Of a stretch of 64,000 nt of DNA, positions 52,556 through 61,660 are shown one piece after another; position 1 is the stretch's first letter; every line of letters begins with the position of its first letter. The stretch covers positions 1,922,001 to 1,986,000 of the forward strand of contig NZ_JADBEF010000001.1 of assembly GCF_014873535.1 (NCBI RefSeq), read 5' to 3'. The notes beneath the pieces are model-generated. The model did no database searches and was not told where the DNA came from. It saw only the letters and a program-made list of their open reading frames with translations. The DNA is from Nonomuraea africana (GTDB taxonomy: Bacteria > Actinomycetota > Actinomycetes > Streptosporangiales > Streptosporangiaceae). The translations under genes were made by a program, and so were the position numbers.

Positions 52556-54031
52556 ATGAGGCGTCTCGCAGTGCCCGGAGTGGCGGTCGGCCTCGTGCTG
52601 ATGGGCGTGCCCACAGCACAGGCCCATGAGCATCCCAGCGGCATCACCGACCTGGTCACCCCCGCCGTGGTCAGGGTGGAGGCCAAGGCCCTGATCGATA
52701 TCACGCTGCTTGACCACGTCGGCGAGTTGGTACACGTCCAGCGCAGCTACGAGGTGCCGATCGGCACCGGTACCGGCACCGTGGTCAATCCCGACGGCAC
52801 GCTCGTCTCAGTCACTCAGGTGGTCAGTACCGACAACGACCTGAGGGCCTACGCCGCCAACAGCGTTTTCGCCGATCATCACAAGGCGAACATCCCCATC
52901 GACTTCGCCAGACACACGCTGGACGACGAGCGGCTCAATCGGCGCCTGCAGCTCTGCTACGACGTCACGAGCCCGAGGTCGACCTGCCTCGTCGACATCA
53001 AGCAGGACATCACGATCTTCCCCAACGTCGCTCCCTTTGACGGGCAGGGATTCAAGGCCGAGGTCGTCAAGCTGGGAAACAGCCCAGGCGACCCGGCCGT
53101 CCTACGGCCGACCTCACGGATCGGCGGCGGCGTCGGGCTGCCCACCGCACCGCTGGCCGACAAGGAGCCTGACAAGGCCGGATCGCCCGTCTCGGTCGCC
53201 GGATTCCTCGGCAGGCCGGCTCCGGACCAGCTGCTCAAACTCGACATCGCCCATCTGGGTCCTGCGGTGGCAGGTGGGGCCGCTCGCGGCTTCACCGACC
53301 CGCAGAAGAAGGTCAACGAGCCCGTCAAACTCGGCAAGCTGGTCGACCAGGGCATGCTCGGCGCGCCCGTCATCGGCAACAAGGACGGACACGTCATCGG
53401 CCTGCTGGTCGTAGGCGGTAACACGGCGAAGATGATCGGCGTTCGGGAGATCACCTCGGCGCTCGCCGATGCCAAGGCGTCCGCCCGCAGGGGACCGGCC
53501 GACGCCGCCTTCGAGGCGGCGCTGTCCCGCTTCCACACCAAGAACTACACCGACGCCGCACCCGCCTTCCAGCGTGTGCTCGACCTGTACCCCGGCCAGC
53601 CCGTGGCCGCGGCGCACCTGAAGGAGTCGCTGGCCAAGAAGGGCACCTCGGCCGATGTGGGAGCCGGCAAGACCGCGTCGCCCCAGAGCACCACGATCCC
53701 GCTGTGGCCGTTCATCGCCGGAGCGGCGGTCGTCCTCGCCCTGACCGTGGGCCTGGGGCTGTTGTGGTGGCGGCGACGGCGCGCCTCGTACGAGGAATGG
53801 GGGCAGGCGCCACCACAGGAGCCGCACCTCGCCACACGTTCCCGCGCTGACGACCCCAACCCGACCCTGATCGTCAGGCGACCCCAGGCCTTCCCTGGCG
53901 GTACATCACAACCACCGCAACCGGTGATGGCCGCACCGCACCGGGTCAGGTTCTGCGTATCGTGCGGTACAAGACTGGGTCCGATCGGCCGGTTCTGTGG
54001 CAATTGCGGCCACCCCACAGAGCACATCTGA
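52556..54031 (+). CDS. Trypsin-like membrane protein with lost catalytic residues and zinc-ribbon tail
   Basis: 491 residues. Signal peptide to AQA (about 23), a trypsin/DegP-like domain (GTGTGTVVNPDGTLVSVTQV ... GMLGAPVIG), a short tetratricopeptide-like helical repeat (AFEAALSRFHTKNYTDAAPA), a membrane helix (PFIAGAAVVLALTVGLGLLW) and a cytoplasmic tail ending in a zinc ribbon (CVSCGTRLG...CGNCG). The usual catalytic His position reads VTQVV instead of NAHVV, and GxSGGP reads GMLGAP, so proteolysis is unlikely. A fragment of a paralogue lies at 5662-5763. Possibly a peptide-binding signalling receptor. Confidence 0.8.
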   Translation: MRRLAVPGVAVGLVLMGVPTAQAHEHPSGITDLVTPAVVRVEAKALIDITLLDHVGELVHVQRSYEVPIGTGTGTVVNPDGTLVSVTQVVSTDNDLRAYAANSVFADHHKANIPIDFARHTLDDERLNRRLQLCYDVTSPRSTCLVDIKQDITIFPNVAPFDGQGFKAEVVKLGNSPGDPAVLRPTSRIGGGVGLPTAPLADKEPDKAGSPVSVAGFLGRPAPDQLLKLDIAHLGPAVAGGAARGFTDPQKKVNEPVKLGKLVDQGMLGAPVIGNKDGHVIGLLVVGGNTAKMIGVREITSALADAKASARRGPADAAFEAALSRFHTKNYTDAAPAFQRVLDLYPGQPVAAAHLKESLAKKGTSADVGAGKTASPQSTTIPLWPFIAGAAVVLALTVGLGLLWWRRRRASYEEWGQAPPQEPHLATRSRADDPNPTLIVRRPQAFPGGTSQPPQPVMAAPHRVRFCVSCGTRLGPIGRFCGNCGHPTEHI

Positions 54032-54099
54032 CCGCATGGCGGTGTGTGCGAGCGTACCGACGATCGTCGGTAGGTGGTGGTTTCGGTTCGTGCGGCGCG

Positions 54100-55296
54100 T
54101 CAGTGGGTGGTGGCGGCTTCGACGCGCTCCTGAGCGAGACTCTCCGTCGTTGACTGCGCCCTGGTACGGCCGAGCTCGGGCAGGAGGGACCCGATCCCGA
54201 GTACGGCCAGCCCGACGCCCAGCCAGAGGGGAGCCCGCAGCCCGAAGCCGTCGATGGCCAGCCCGCCGACCGAGGAGCCGACGATCACCCCGAGGGTGAT
54301 GAAGGAGGCGTGGACGGTGTTGACCAGTGGCCCCGGGTTGCCGACGCGCTGGATGCGAACGGCCATCGCGGGGTTCATGGTCACTCCGACCAGCCCGACG
54401 CCCAGCATGGTGATCACCGCGGGGACGCTGAGGTGGGCGAACAGCGCGAAACCGGCCAGGAAGATCGTGTTGAGGATCAGCCCGGACAGCAGGACGCTGA
54501 TGGTGTGCTTGTCGGCCAGGCGCCCGACGACGTAGTTCCCGATCACGGTGGCTGCGCCGTACGCGACGAGCAGCAGGGGAACGGCCCCCGAGGGGAACCC
54601 GGTGACCTGGGTGAGGATCGGGCTGAGATAGCTGAAGGCGGCGAAGGTCGCGCCGATGATGAGGGTGCTGGTCGACAGCGCCAGCCACAGCCTGCCGTTC
54701 CTGAAGACCGCCACCTCCTGCCTGAAGTTGCCGTTGCCGCCGTCAGCACGCCCGAGCCTGGGAACGCCCATCATCGTGGCGAGCGCGGCGATGACGGTCA
54801 GGGCGCCGACGACCCAGAAGGCGGCACGCCAGCCAAGCGGCCCGCCGATCAGCGTGGACAGCGGCAGCCCGAGCAGGGTGCCGAGCATCAATCCGTTCAG
54901 GACGATGGCGAGGGCGCGGCCGCGTACCTCTGGGCGGCTCAGCTGGACCGCCACCGAGATGGCGACTCCGAAGAATGCCTGGGAGGCGACTCCGGTGATG
55001 ACTCGCGCGACCATCATGATCGGGTAGGAGGGCGCGAGCGCCGCGAGCACATTGCCCACCAGAAAGATTGCGAACAGCAGCATGAGTGCGGGTTTCGGGC
55101 GTATCCGTACCAGCGCGACGGTCATCAGCGGCCCGCCCGCCGACATGGCCACCGCGAAGGCGGTGATCAGATAGCCGATTTGGGAGATGGTCACGCCGAG
55201 TCCGCCTGCCATCTCGGGCATCAGGCCTCCGACGGCGAACTCGCTGGTCACCATGGCGAAAATGCCTATGGCCAGGACGTAGACGGCTCTGGGCAA
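54100..55296 (-). CDS. MFS (DHA1) exporter
   Basis: 398 residues, twelve helices, of the AraJ/PbuE group: TSEFAVGGLMPEMAGGLGVT in helix 1 and SRPEVRGRALAIVLNGLMLG at motif B/C. TTG 55296 is preceded by AAAGGAG at six bases, so the rare start is well supported. Lies directly downstream of a tetR, and both promoters share the TACACCGAT element. Confidence 0.9.
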   Translation of the reverse strand: MPRAVYVLAIGIFAMVTSEFAVGGLMPEMAGGLGVTISQIGYLITAFAVAMSAGGPLMTVALVRIRPKPALMLLFAIFLVGNVLAALAPSYPIMMVARVITGVASQAFFGVAISVAVQLSRPEVRGRALAIVLNGLMLGTLLGLPLSTLIGGPLGWRAAFWVVGALTVIAALATMMGVPRLGRADGGNGNFRQEVAVFRNGRLWLALSTSTLIIGATFAAFSYLSPILTQVTGFPSGAVPLLLVAYGAATVIGNYVVGRLADKHTISVLLSGLILNTIFLAGFALFAHLSVPAVITMLGVGLVGVTMNPAMAVRIQRVGNPGPLVNTVHASFITLGVIVGSSVGGLAIDGFGLRAPLWLGVGLAVLGIGSLLPELGRTRAQSTTESLAQERVEAATTH

Positions 55297-55309
55297 GGGG
55301 GACTCCTTT

Positions 55310-55326
55310 TTGCATCAATCGGTGTA
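55310..55326 (-). promoter_or_regulatory. TetR operator copy 2 (before the MFS gene)
   Basis: Reverse strand TACACCGATTGATGCAA, matching the element upstream of tetR (55966-55982, TACACCGATCAGTGCAA) at 15 of 17 positions. Confidence 0.65.
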
Positions 55327-55352
55327 GAACTTGGGCATGAAAAAAGCAGACG

Positions 55353-55946
55353 TCAGGCCAGGGCGTCCATGGCCGTGGCCGCGATGGCCTCGAGTGTGGC
55401 GTCGGTGGCGCCGCCCTGAGCGGCCACCCGGATCCCGGCGATCACGGCGTTGACGAACCTGGCGAGCTCGGCGGGATCGCGGGTGGAGCCGATGGTGCCG
55501 TCGCGCTGCCCGCTCTCGATGACGGCGCTCAGGTTGGCGACTCGGAACTCGGTGTTGCGATCGAGCATCAGGGCGATCTCCGGGTCGCGGCCGGCGAGCT
55601 CCATCGTGGTGTTGACGGTCAGGCAGCCGAGGCCGTAGCCGTCGCGCCTGTTCTCCGCCTCCGTCTGGAGGATCTTGGCGAACAGCGCGCGGATCCGCTC
55701 GATCGCCGGCAGCTCGTGACTGTCAAGGATCCGCAGTTGGTCGGCGGTGGTGGCGTCCATGTAGCGGGTCAACGCGCGTTTGAACAGCTCGCGCTTGTTG
55801 GTGAAGGCGTTGTACACGCTGCTGCGGTCCAGGCCGAGCGCCTCGCACAGGTCCCTGGTCGAGGTCGACTCGTAGCCGTTCGCCCAGAACGTGCGCATCG
55901 CAGTGTCCAGGACCCGGTCCTCATCGAATGATCTCGGCCTCGCCAT
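55353..55946 (-). CDS. TetR-family transcriptional regulator
   Basis: 197 residues of the AcrR/YxaF type: ARPRSFDEDRVLDTAMRTFW, then STRDLCEALGLDRSSVYNAF as the recognition helix. It precedes the DHA1 exporter and probably represses both itself and the exporter through the shared 17-bp elements. Confidence 0.9.
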   Translation of the reverse strand: MARPRSFDEDRVLDTAMRTFWANGYESTSTRDLCEALGLDRSSVYNAFTNKRELFKRALTRYMDATTADQLRILDSHELPAIERIRALFAKILQTEAENRRDGYGLGCLTVNTTMELAGRDPEIALMLDRNTEFRVANLSAVIESGQRDGTIGSTRDPAELARFVNAVIAGIRVAAQGGATDATLEAIAATAMDALA

Positions 55947-55965
55947 ACGAGCACGTTACTTGTTT

Positions 55966-55982
55966 TACACCGATCAGTGCAA
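55966..55982 (+). promoter_or_regulatory. TetR operator copy 1 (before tetR)
   Basis: TACACCGATCAGTGCAA, 20 bp upstream of the tetR start; see copy 2 at 55310-55326. Confidence 0.65.
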
Positions 55983-56026
55983 TACGAGATTGCCGGTCCA
56001 CAGCAGCGCGCTCGTGGTCACCTCCT

Positions 56027-56276
56027 GTTCTTCATCCTGGGGGCCCTTTTCATCCTCATCGGATTGAGCGTCGACGCGAGCGCCGGCCTTCTCGCGGGCC
56101 GGCTGGGTGACTTCGTCCGCGGCCGCTCGTCCGTTCAGCGGTGGCTGCACTGCTTGTCGGGCACTGTTGGCGCACCGGGATGGTCGCCTTCGGCCCGCAT
56201 GAGCTTCCGGTCACCTGGTGGCGGGCGATCTCCTGGAGCCCTACCTGCCGGCCGCAGGTGAGGGCGAGCCCGCCGC
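56027..56276 (+). pseudogene. Mosaic partial copy of the LysE-P450-cupin locus
   Basis: 56027-56168 repeats 861-1002 (LysE 3' part) with two differences in 142 bp. After 11 unmatched bases, 56180-56276 repeats 2281-2377 (P450 end and cupin start) with three differences in 97 bp. The 1.28 kb in between is missing. The P450 stop has become TGG, so nothing here is functional. The relic shows that a second copy of this locus once existed. Confidence 0.85.
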
Positions 56277-56337
56277 TGTTCAAAGGGGGCGTGGCCGGGT
56301 GTGGTGCAAGCAGCGGTAGAAGTAGGACGCTGGTCGC

Positions 56338-56886
56338 TCAGGCAGCGACCAGCACCCACTGCTGCTCACCACCGCCGTGGCAACCCCACTGGTAGAGGCT
56401 GGTCCACGCCTGGTGAACGCGGACGTCCAGGCATCGCACACTCGCCTCGTTGCGGAACTCCCACCAGCCGCCGCCGTCCCAGCGCAGCCGCCAGGTCTGG
56501 TTCGCGCCGTCGTGGCAGGTCCAGGTGAGCGCGGCAGCCGCGTCGTAGTTCGCCCAGCCGCCGATCTCCAGGCAGAGGTTGGTGCCCTGCCGCTTGATCC
56601 GGTACAGGCCGGCGGTGCCGCTGATGGGGCTGGCGGTCCAGGTCTGGGTGCCGGCCATCCAGCCACCGCAGAAATCCAACAGCACCACGCTGCCGTTGGC
56701 CTGGCCGGTGCCCGAGGTGGGGTGGGCTGGAGCCTTCACGCACAGGCCGGTCGCGGCCTTGGGGCGGACGGTGAAGGACGCGGGGATTGCCGGGGCCGCG
56801 GACGCGGGCGGCGCGGTGGAGCCGAAGACGGCGAACGCGGCCAGGATGGGCAGCGACAGCCGGGCGAGGGTGCGGCGGAATGGCAT
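56338..56886 (-). CDS. Secreted ricin-type beta-trefoil lectin protein
   Basis: 182 residues. Signal peptide (LPILAAFAVFGSTAPPASAA) and one beta-trefoil with QxW-type repeats: GTQTWTASPISG, NQTWRLRWDGGGWW and EQQWVLVAA, with Cys residues pairing loops. Binds carbohydrate; no catalytic domain is attached. GGAGG four bases before ATG 56886. Divergent from the LAL regulator. Confidence 0.85.
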   Translation of the reverse strand: MPFRRTLARLSLPILAAFAVFGSTAPPASAAPAIPASFTVRPKAATGLCVKAPAHPTSGTGQANGSVVLLDFCGGWMAGTQTWTASPISGTAGLYRIKRQGTNLCLEIGGWANYDAAAALTWTCHDGANQTWRLRWDGGGWWEFRNEASVRCLDVRVHQAWTSLYQWGCHGGGEQQWVLVAA

Positions 56887-57062
56887 GAATCCTCCAGATC
56901 TCGTGATGAGCCTCTCCCTGGCGGCGATCGCCATGGGGGCCTGCGACACAGCATCGGGCGGGATGTCCTGACGGGGATGAGTAAAACGGTGCCTATTCCG
57001 GCAGCGACGGTTACTTACCGGGAACCGCTTGTGTCCGCCGAGCCCGTCAGCAAACTGGGCGT

Positions 57063-59675
57063 ATGGCGAGCACATGGCCGTTTGCCGGCCGTTCCGGAGA
57101 CATCCAGGCAGCCGGGACTCATCTGGGCGACCCGGCCAGCGCGGGAGTGCTCATCGCGGGCCCCATGGGCGCGGGCAAGACCCGCCTGATGGCCGAGCTG
57201 CTGCGGCAGCACCATTCCCGCGCCGCCTTCGTGGCGAGGGCCGGCGCCTGCGCGGCCGCCGCGGCACTGCCGTTCGGCGCTCTGGCCCACCTGATCCCGC
57301 CTGAGGTCCCGCCTTCCGCCGAGGCCAATCTGATCGGCTGGGCGGCGCGCATCCTGCTGCGCGCCGCCGGCCGCCGCCGCCTGCTGCTGGCGGTCGACGA
57401 CGCCCACCTGCTCGACTCCGCCTCCGCCGCTCTGATCCAGCACCTGGTCTCCTTGCACGCCGCGCGGCTGCTGGCCACGCTCCGCGAGGGCGAGGCCGTA
57501 CCGTCCGCGATCACTGGGCTGTGGACGCGGGGCCTGCTGCGGCGGCTCGACCTCGGCCCCCTGCCCCAGGAAGCGGTCCACGAGATCCTGGAGGCGGCGC
57601 TCGGCGGGCAGGTGGACACCGCCGCGAGCAGTCGGCTCCACCGACTCGCTGCCGGTAACCCGCTGTACCTGCGCGAACTGGTCGAGGCCGGCGCCCTCGC
57701 CAAGGCGAACGGCGTCTGGCGCTGGATCGGACGCCTCCCTCCTGCCGTTCGGCTGGGGGAGCTGGTCGAAGCCAGGATCGGGGCCCTCACCTCGGACGAG
57801 CAGGCAGTCGTGGAGCTGGTCGCGCTCGGCGAACCGCTCGGCGCCGAGCTCGTGGCCGGCCTCGTCAGCGCAGAGGCGCTCGAGTCCGCAGAGGCCAAAG
57901 GGCTCGTCGAGGCCGGCCACGACGGGCGGCGCGTGCTCGTTCGCCTCGCCCACCCCCTCTACGGCGAGGTGGTCCGTGCCCGCTTGCCCGCCCTGCGCCG
58001 TCGCCGCCGCCTACGCGAGCTGGCCGACGCCACCGAGAGGTACGGCACGCGCCGCGGTCAGGACGTCCTGCAGGTGGCCGCCTGGCGGCTGGACAGCGGC
58101 GGCGGACACGACGCGCGGACCCTGGTGACCGCCTGCCGGCTGGCCCAGGCGGCACACGAGGTGGAGCTCGCCATCCGGTTCGGCCAGGCCGCCCTCGACG
58201 CCGGCGCCGGCGCCGAGGCCGCCGCGCCGCTCGCCCGGGGGCTCATCATGGCGGGGCGGGCCGAGGAGGCAGCCCACGCGCTCGCCTCCGTCGCGGAACC
58301 ATCCGGCGACGAGCTGCTCCGTGCCCGGGTCGCCCAGCTGCGGCTGATGACCGTGAACTTCGGGCTGGACCGTCCCGACGAGGCGGACCGGATGTTCGCA
58401 CCGGCGCTGGCGGGCATCTCCGACGTCGAGCTACGGGCCGAGGTCATCGGGCAGCAGACCTACAACCTGGCCATGCGCGGATCCTGCACGCAGGCCATGG
58501 AGCTGCTGCGACTGACCGAGTCAACACCGGCAGGCCCGAGGCCCCCAGGCCCGGCGCCCCATTCCTCCGGACTGGGCGAGGTGCTCCTCCTGGAGGCCAA
58601 GGCCACCGCGCTGGGACAGCTGGGGCGCTGCGCTGAGGCGGTCGAGGCCTGCCGCCGCCTGCTGGACGCGACGGACCTGTGGCGTGCCGACGCGCCCGAG
58701 CTCATGCTCACCCTCACCTACACCCGGCACCTGGCTCGGGTACTCGACGGTGACCTGGCGTCCGAGGAGATCGGAGCCGCGCTGGCGCAGGCGGCGGAGG
58801 CCGACGGCTGGGGGGTGGCACACGCCGTGCTCACCGCCTGCCTGGCGCAGCTGCACCGCCTGTCGGGCAAGGTCAAGACGGCCAGGCGTCTGGCGCACGA
58901 GGCGTACGCCAGGCTGGCGGCCACGCCGTACGCCATCCTCTGCCTCGGCGAAGTCGCCCATGCCGCCGCTCTGAGCGGCGAGCCCGAGGCGGCGAGGGCG
59001 GCGCTGGAGTCCCCGGCTGCGGCCTCGCTCGGCTTGATGGGGTTGTGGCGGGAGCCGGCCCGCGCCTGGCTGGCGGCCCTGGAGGGCGGCCCGGCCGCCG
59101 ATCTCGCCGCGGAACTGGCGGCTGAGGCCCGCGGCCGCGGCCTCCTGGGCCTGGAGATGGTGACGTTGCACGACGTGGTACGGCTGGCGCCGCCCGGCTC
59201 GCCCCCGGTGGTGGCGGCTGCGGCCCGGCTGGCCGAGGTGGCCGCGCGGCACAGCGGCCGGCTGGCCCCGATCGCCGCCGAGCACGCGCACGCCAGCGCG
59301 GCTACCGACGGTCCCGCCTTGGTCGCGGTGGGGGAACGATTCGCCGGTCTCGGCCTGCTCCTGCACGCGGCGGAGGCCATGGCCCAGGCCGGGCGGGTTC
59401 TGGCGGCCAAGCCGGTGGAGGCACGGGCGTGGGCGCTGGCCGCCCGCTGCGAGGCGGCAGGCACGCCCGCCCTGGCCGGCCTGCGGGCGCCGGGCCTCAC
59501 CGACCGGGAGCGGGACATCGCCCTGCTGGCGGCCTCGGGCCTGCGCAACAAGGAGATCGCTGAACGCCTGTCGGTGTCACCGCGCACGGTCGCCAATCAT
59601 CTGCAGTCGGCCTATGCAAAGCTGGGCATCGGCCGCCGGACGGAGATCGCCGCAGCGCTCGACCTGACAGGCTAG
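57063..59675 (+). CDS. Large ATP-binding LuxR (LAL) transcriptional regulator
   Basis: 870 residues. The N-terminal AAA/STAND ATPase has Walker A GPMGAGKT (33-40) and Walker B RRLLLAVDDAHLLD. A long helical repeat region follows, then a C-terminal LuxR HTH (GLTDRERDIALLAASGLRNK, AERLSVSPRTVANHLQSAYA). LALs are typically pathway-specific activators in actinomycetes and related to MalT. ATG 57063. Targets unknown. The nearest biosynthetic-looking genes are the divergent lectin and the distant P450 locus, of which a relic lies 0.8 kb away. Confidence 0.9.
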   Translation: MASTWPFAGRSGDIQAAGTHLGDPASAGVLIAGPMGAGKTRLMAELLRQHHSRAAFVARAGACAAAAALPFGALAHLIPPEVPPSAEANLIGWAARILLRAAGRRRLLLAVDDAHLLDSASAALIQHLVSLHAARLLATLREGEAVPSAITGLWTRGLLRRLDLGPLPQEAVHEILEAALGGQVDTAASSRLHRLAAGNPLYLRELVEAGALAKANGVWRWIGRLPPAVRLGELVEARIGALTSDEQAVVELVALGEPLGAELVAGLVSAEALESAEAKGLVEAGHDGRRVLVRLAHPLYGEVVRARLPALRRRRRLRELADATERYGTRRGQDVLQVAAWRLDSGGGHDARTLVTACRLAQAAHEVELAIRFGQAALDAGAGAEAAAPLARGLIMAGRAEEAAHALASVAEPSGDELLRARVAQLRLMTVNFGLDRPDEADRMFAPALAGISDVELRAEVIGQQTYNLAMRGSCTQAMELLRLTESTPAGPRPPGPAPHSSGLGEVLLLEAKATALGQLGRCAEAVEACRRLLDATDLWRADAPELMLTLTYTRHLARVLDGDLASEEIGAALAQAAEADGWGVAHAVLTACLAQLHRLSGKVKTARRLAHEAYARLAATPYAILCLGEVAHAAALSGEPEAARAALESPAAASLGLMGLWREPARAWLAALEGGPAADLAAELAAEARGRGLLGLEMVTLHDVVRLAPPGSPPVVAAAARLAEVAARHSGRLAPIAAEHAHASAATDGPALVAVGERFAGLGLLLHAAEAMAQAGRVLAAKPVEARAWALAARCEAAGTPALAGLRAPGLTDRERDIALLAASGLRNKEIAERLSVSPRTVANHLQSAYAKLGIGRRTEIAAALDLTG

Positions 59676-59699
59676 GTGTAGGGGCCCGCAGCGTTGTCG

Positions 59700-59985
59700 A
59701 CACGGCGGATCGGAGGGTCGCCTCCTCTGCGGTACGGCAGCTGGGGAGGATGTCCAGCAGCGTCGTTGCCACGTCAGCGCGGGTCGTGCCGGTGGGCTTG
59801 GGAAGCAGAGCAGGGCTGACGCGGGTGCCGCCGGTGGCGGGTCCGTCGAGGAGCCGGTTGAGGCGAACGATCGTCCAATCCAAGTCGCTCGCGCGGACGA
59901 TTTCCTCCATGCGCCGTTGGTCGGCATAGGGTTGGGCGAGCAGAAGTCGCAGGATCGCGATCGGCACTCTGGGTTCGACGGCGAC
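59700..59985 (-). pseudogene. C-terminal fragment of an NmrA-like NAD(P)-binding protein
   Basis: Reverse frame: RRMEEIVRASDLDWTIVRLN then RLLDGPATGGTRVSP and TTRADVATTLLDIL, the end of a single-domain NAD(P)-dependent sugar-epimerase-like protein. No Rossmann start is present, and the frame merges into the following gene's shadow. Relic. Confidence 0.6.
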
Positions 59986-60014
59986 GAGCGGGTAGGGACA
60001 GCTTTCCCGTTGAG

Positions 60015-60998
60015 CTACAACTGACGCAGCAGCTGCATGGCGTCCTTCTCGATGCGCGAAAGATCGTGGAGGATGACGCCGGCCTGCTCGAGGTGCCCCG
60101 CGTCGCCGCTCTCTCCAGCCTTCGCGATCAAGGTGGACACGTCCGTCCACAGGACGGCGGCCTCGGCGTACAGCCTGTGACCGGCGCGGAGGTTGCCGTC
60201 GTCGATCAGCCGGGTGCACTCGTCGAGGAAGTCGCGATAGAGGGCGCGAAACAGGGCACCGCCGGTGCCGCCCTTCTCCATGAGAAGGGCGGCCTGCGGC
60301 AGGTCCTGCTGCGGCTCTTCGGCGCGTAGCAGCCATCTGGGCACCTGCTTGCCGGCTTTCTCGATGCCGCGGTGGCCCAGGTTCGCGATGGGAGCGGCGA
60401 GGAAGGCGTCGGCGCAGTCTTTGATGGCGGGGATGATCTGGTCCTGCCAGGAAAGCGGGTGAGCCGGCAGGGTGATGGTGAAGGATCGGTTCCTGGCGGT
60501 CATCGGGCCTCGTTCGGCCCGCGCCATGGCGAGGCTGGCCCGGCTGGTGCGCACCGCTCCTCCCTGCTGGTCGGTGTCCACAAGGTAGACGTCGTGCTCG
60601 TCGTAGCCGTACATGGCGACGACATGACCGCCGAAGTGCACCTTGGAGCGGAAATAGTCCAGGTGGTAGCAGTCGAGCTGGAGGCCGACCGGCCGACCGG
60701 CGTCGATGGGGGCGGCCACGTTCTCCCACGCCTTGCGCGGTGAGGTGGTCTCTTCGGCCGTTAACGTCAGCCCCAGCCTGGCGGCCAGGTTCCTGGTGAG
60801 GTCGAAAGGCTTGACGCGGCCTCCGAGAAAGGGGAACGCCATGCCCTTGCTGTCCCAATAGATGAAGGACAGGCCCGAGCCCAGCCCGAACAACATGGGC
60901 TCGGACAGATCAAGTCCCTCATGCCGCAACAGCACCCCCAACGCCGTCGTCTCGCAGTGGTGCATGCCGCGGGCCTCGATGTCCTTCACGATGGTCAT
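60015..60998 (-). CDS. BtrH N-terminal-domain / DUF4872 protein
   Basis: 327 residues. The first half has a papain-like arrangement with Cys15 in MHHCETTAL, the His in FGGHVVAMYGYD and an Asp in YLVDTDQQGG, as in BtrH, which transfers an acyl group from carrier protein to ribostamycin in butirosin biosynthesis. The second half (LSWQDQIIPAIKDCADAFLA and on) is DUF4872. No carrier protein or aminoglycoside gene is adjacent, so its acyl donor is unknown. ATG 60998. Confidence 0.88.
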   Translation of the reverse strand: MTIVKDIEARGMHHCETTALGVLLRHEGLDLSEPMLFGLGSGLSFIYWDSKGMAFPFLGGRVKPFDLTRNLAARLGLTLTAEETTSPRKAWENVAAPIDAGRPVGLQLDCYHLDYFRSKVHFGGHVVAMYGYDEHDVYLVDTDQQGGAVRTSRASLAMARAERGPMTARNRSFTITLPAHPLSWQDQIIPAIKDCADAFLAAPIANLGHRGIEKAGKQVPRWLLRAEEPQQDLPQAALLMEKGGTGGALFRALYRDFLDECTRLIDDGNLRAGHRLYAEAAVLWTDVSTLIAKAGESGDAGHLEQAGVILHDLSRIEKDAMQLLRQL

Positions 60999-61247
60999 GC
61001 GTCGCTCTCCTCATGCTGCCGCGGCGAACGGTCACACCGTCCCCGTCACTGATGCCTTCATGATCAACCACTGGGGCCGCTGGGAGTAGCATGAGGCCTC
61101 CCACAGTGGGAGAGTCCAGCCGAGACCGGACTCACCCTCGACACTCTGGCAAACCCATGACCACGCTGGTCGGCACCTTTGGTGCCATGATTCGGTCGAC
61201 GCCGTCGAGGGCGACCGACGGGGATCGCGCCGGCTGACGCTGAGTAG

Positions 61248-61356
61248 CCCTACTACTTCGGCAGACATCACCGGCACGGGATGAACGTGCAGGTCCTGGG
61301 CGATCCGGTAGGCCGACTGATATGGACCTCGCCCGCACTGCCCGGGGCCACATCAG
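61248..61356 (+). mobile_element. Relic of an IS5-type DDE transposase
   Basis: PYYFGRHHRHGMNVQVLGDP followed by VGRLIWTSPALPGA is the motif region of actinobacterial IS5/DDE_Tnp_4 transposases (GMNVQV..P.G...W.S.ALPG). No ends, other domains or start remain. It lies in the stretch 60999-61608, which otherwise shows no gene. Confidence 0.65.
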
Positions 61357-61608
61357 GCTGGCGTCTGAGCCATTCGTGCGTAACAGGTCGATCTTGGGGC
61401 TGTTCGACCCGATCGGTGGCTCCTACGTTCTGGTGCCATGCCAGTTGAGTTCTTAAGCGCGACTTTTCGTTCGGATGCTCGCCAACCCCCGATCATCCCA
61501 CTGACCACTCCCGAGGCGTGGCCCATCTCTGCCGTATTCCGGCGGCACCCGTACATCGTGGGCACGCTGATCTGACGCCCACGCCCGCGGCGGTGGCGAA
61601 GTCTTGCG

Positions 61609-61629
61609 ATACTCTGTTCAACAGAGTAT
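61609..61629. promoter_or_regulatory. PadR operator overlapping the promoter
   Basis: ATACTCTGTT-C-AACAGAGTAT, a perfect 21-bp inverted repeat. TTGCGA (61604-61609) and TATGTT (61627-61632), 17 bp apart, would be -35 and -10, so a bound repressor would cover the promoter. Confidence 0.75.
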
Positions 61630-61660
61630 GTTGGCGATCGTGCCGAGAAGATCATCAGAA

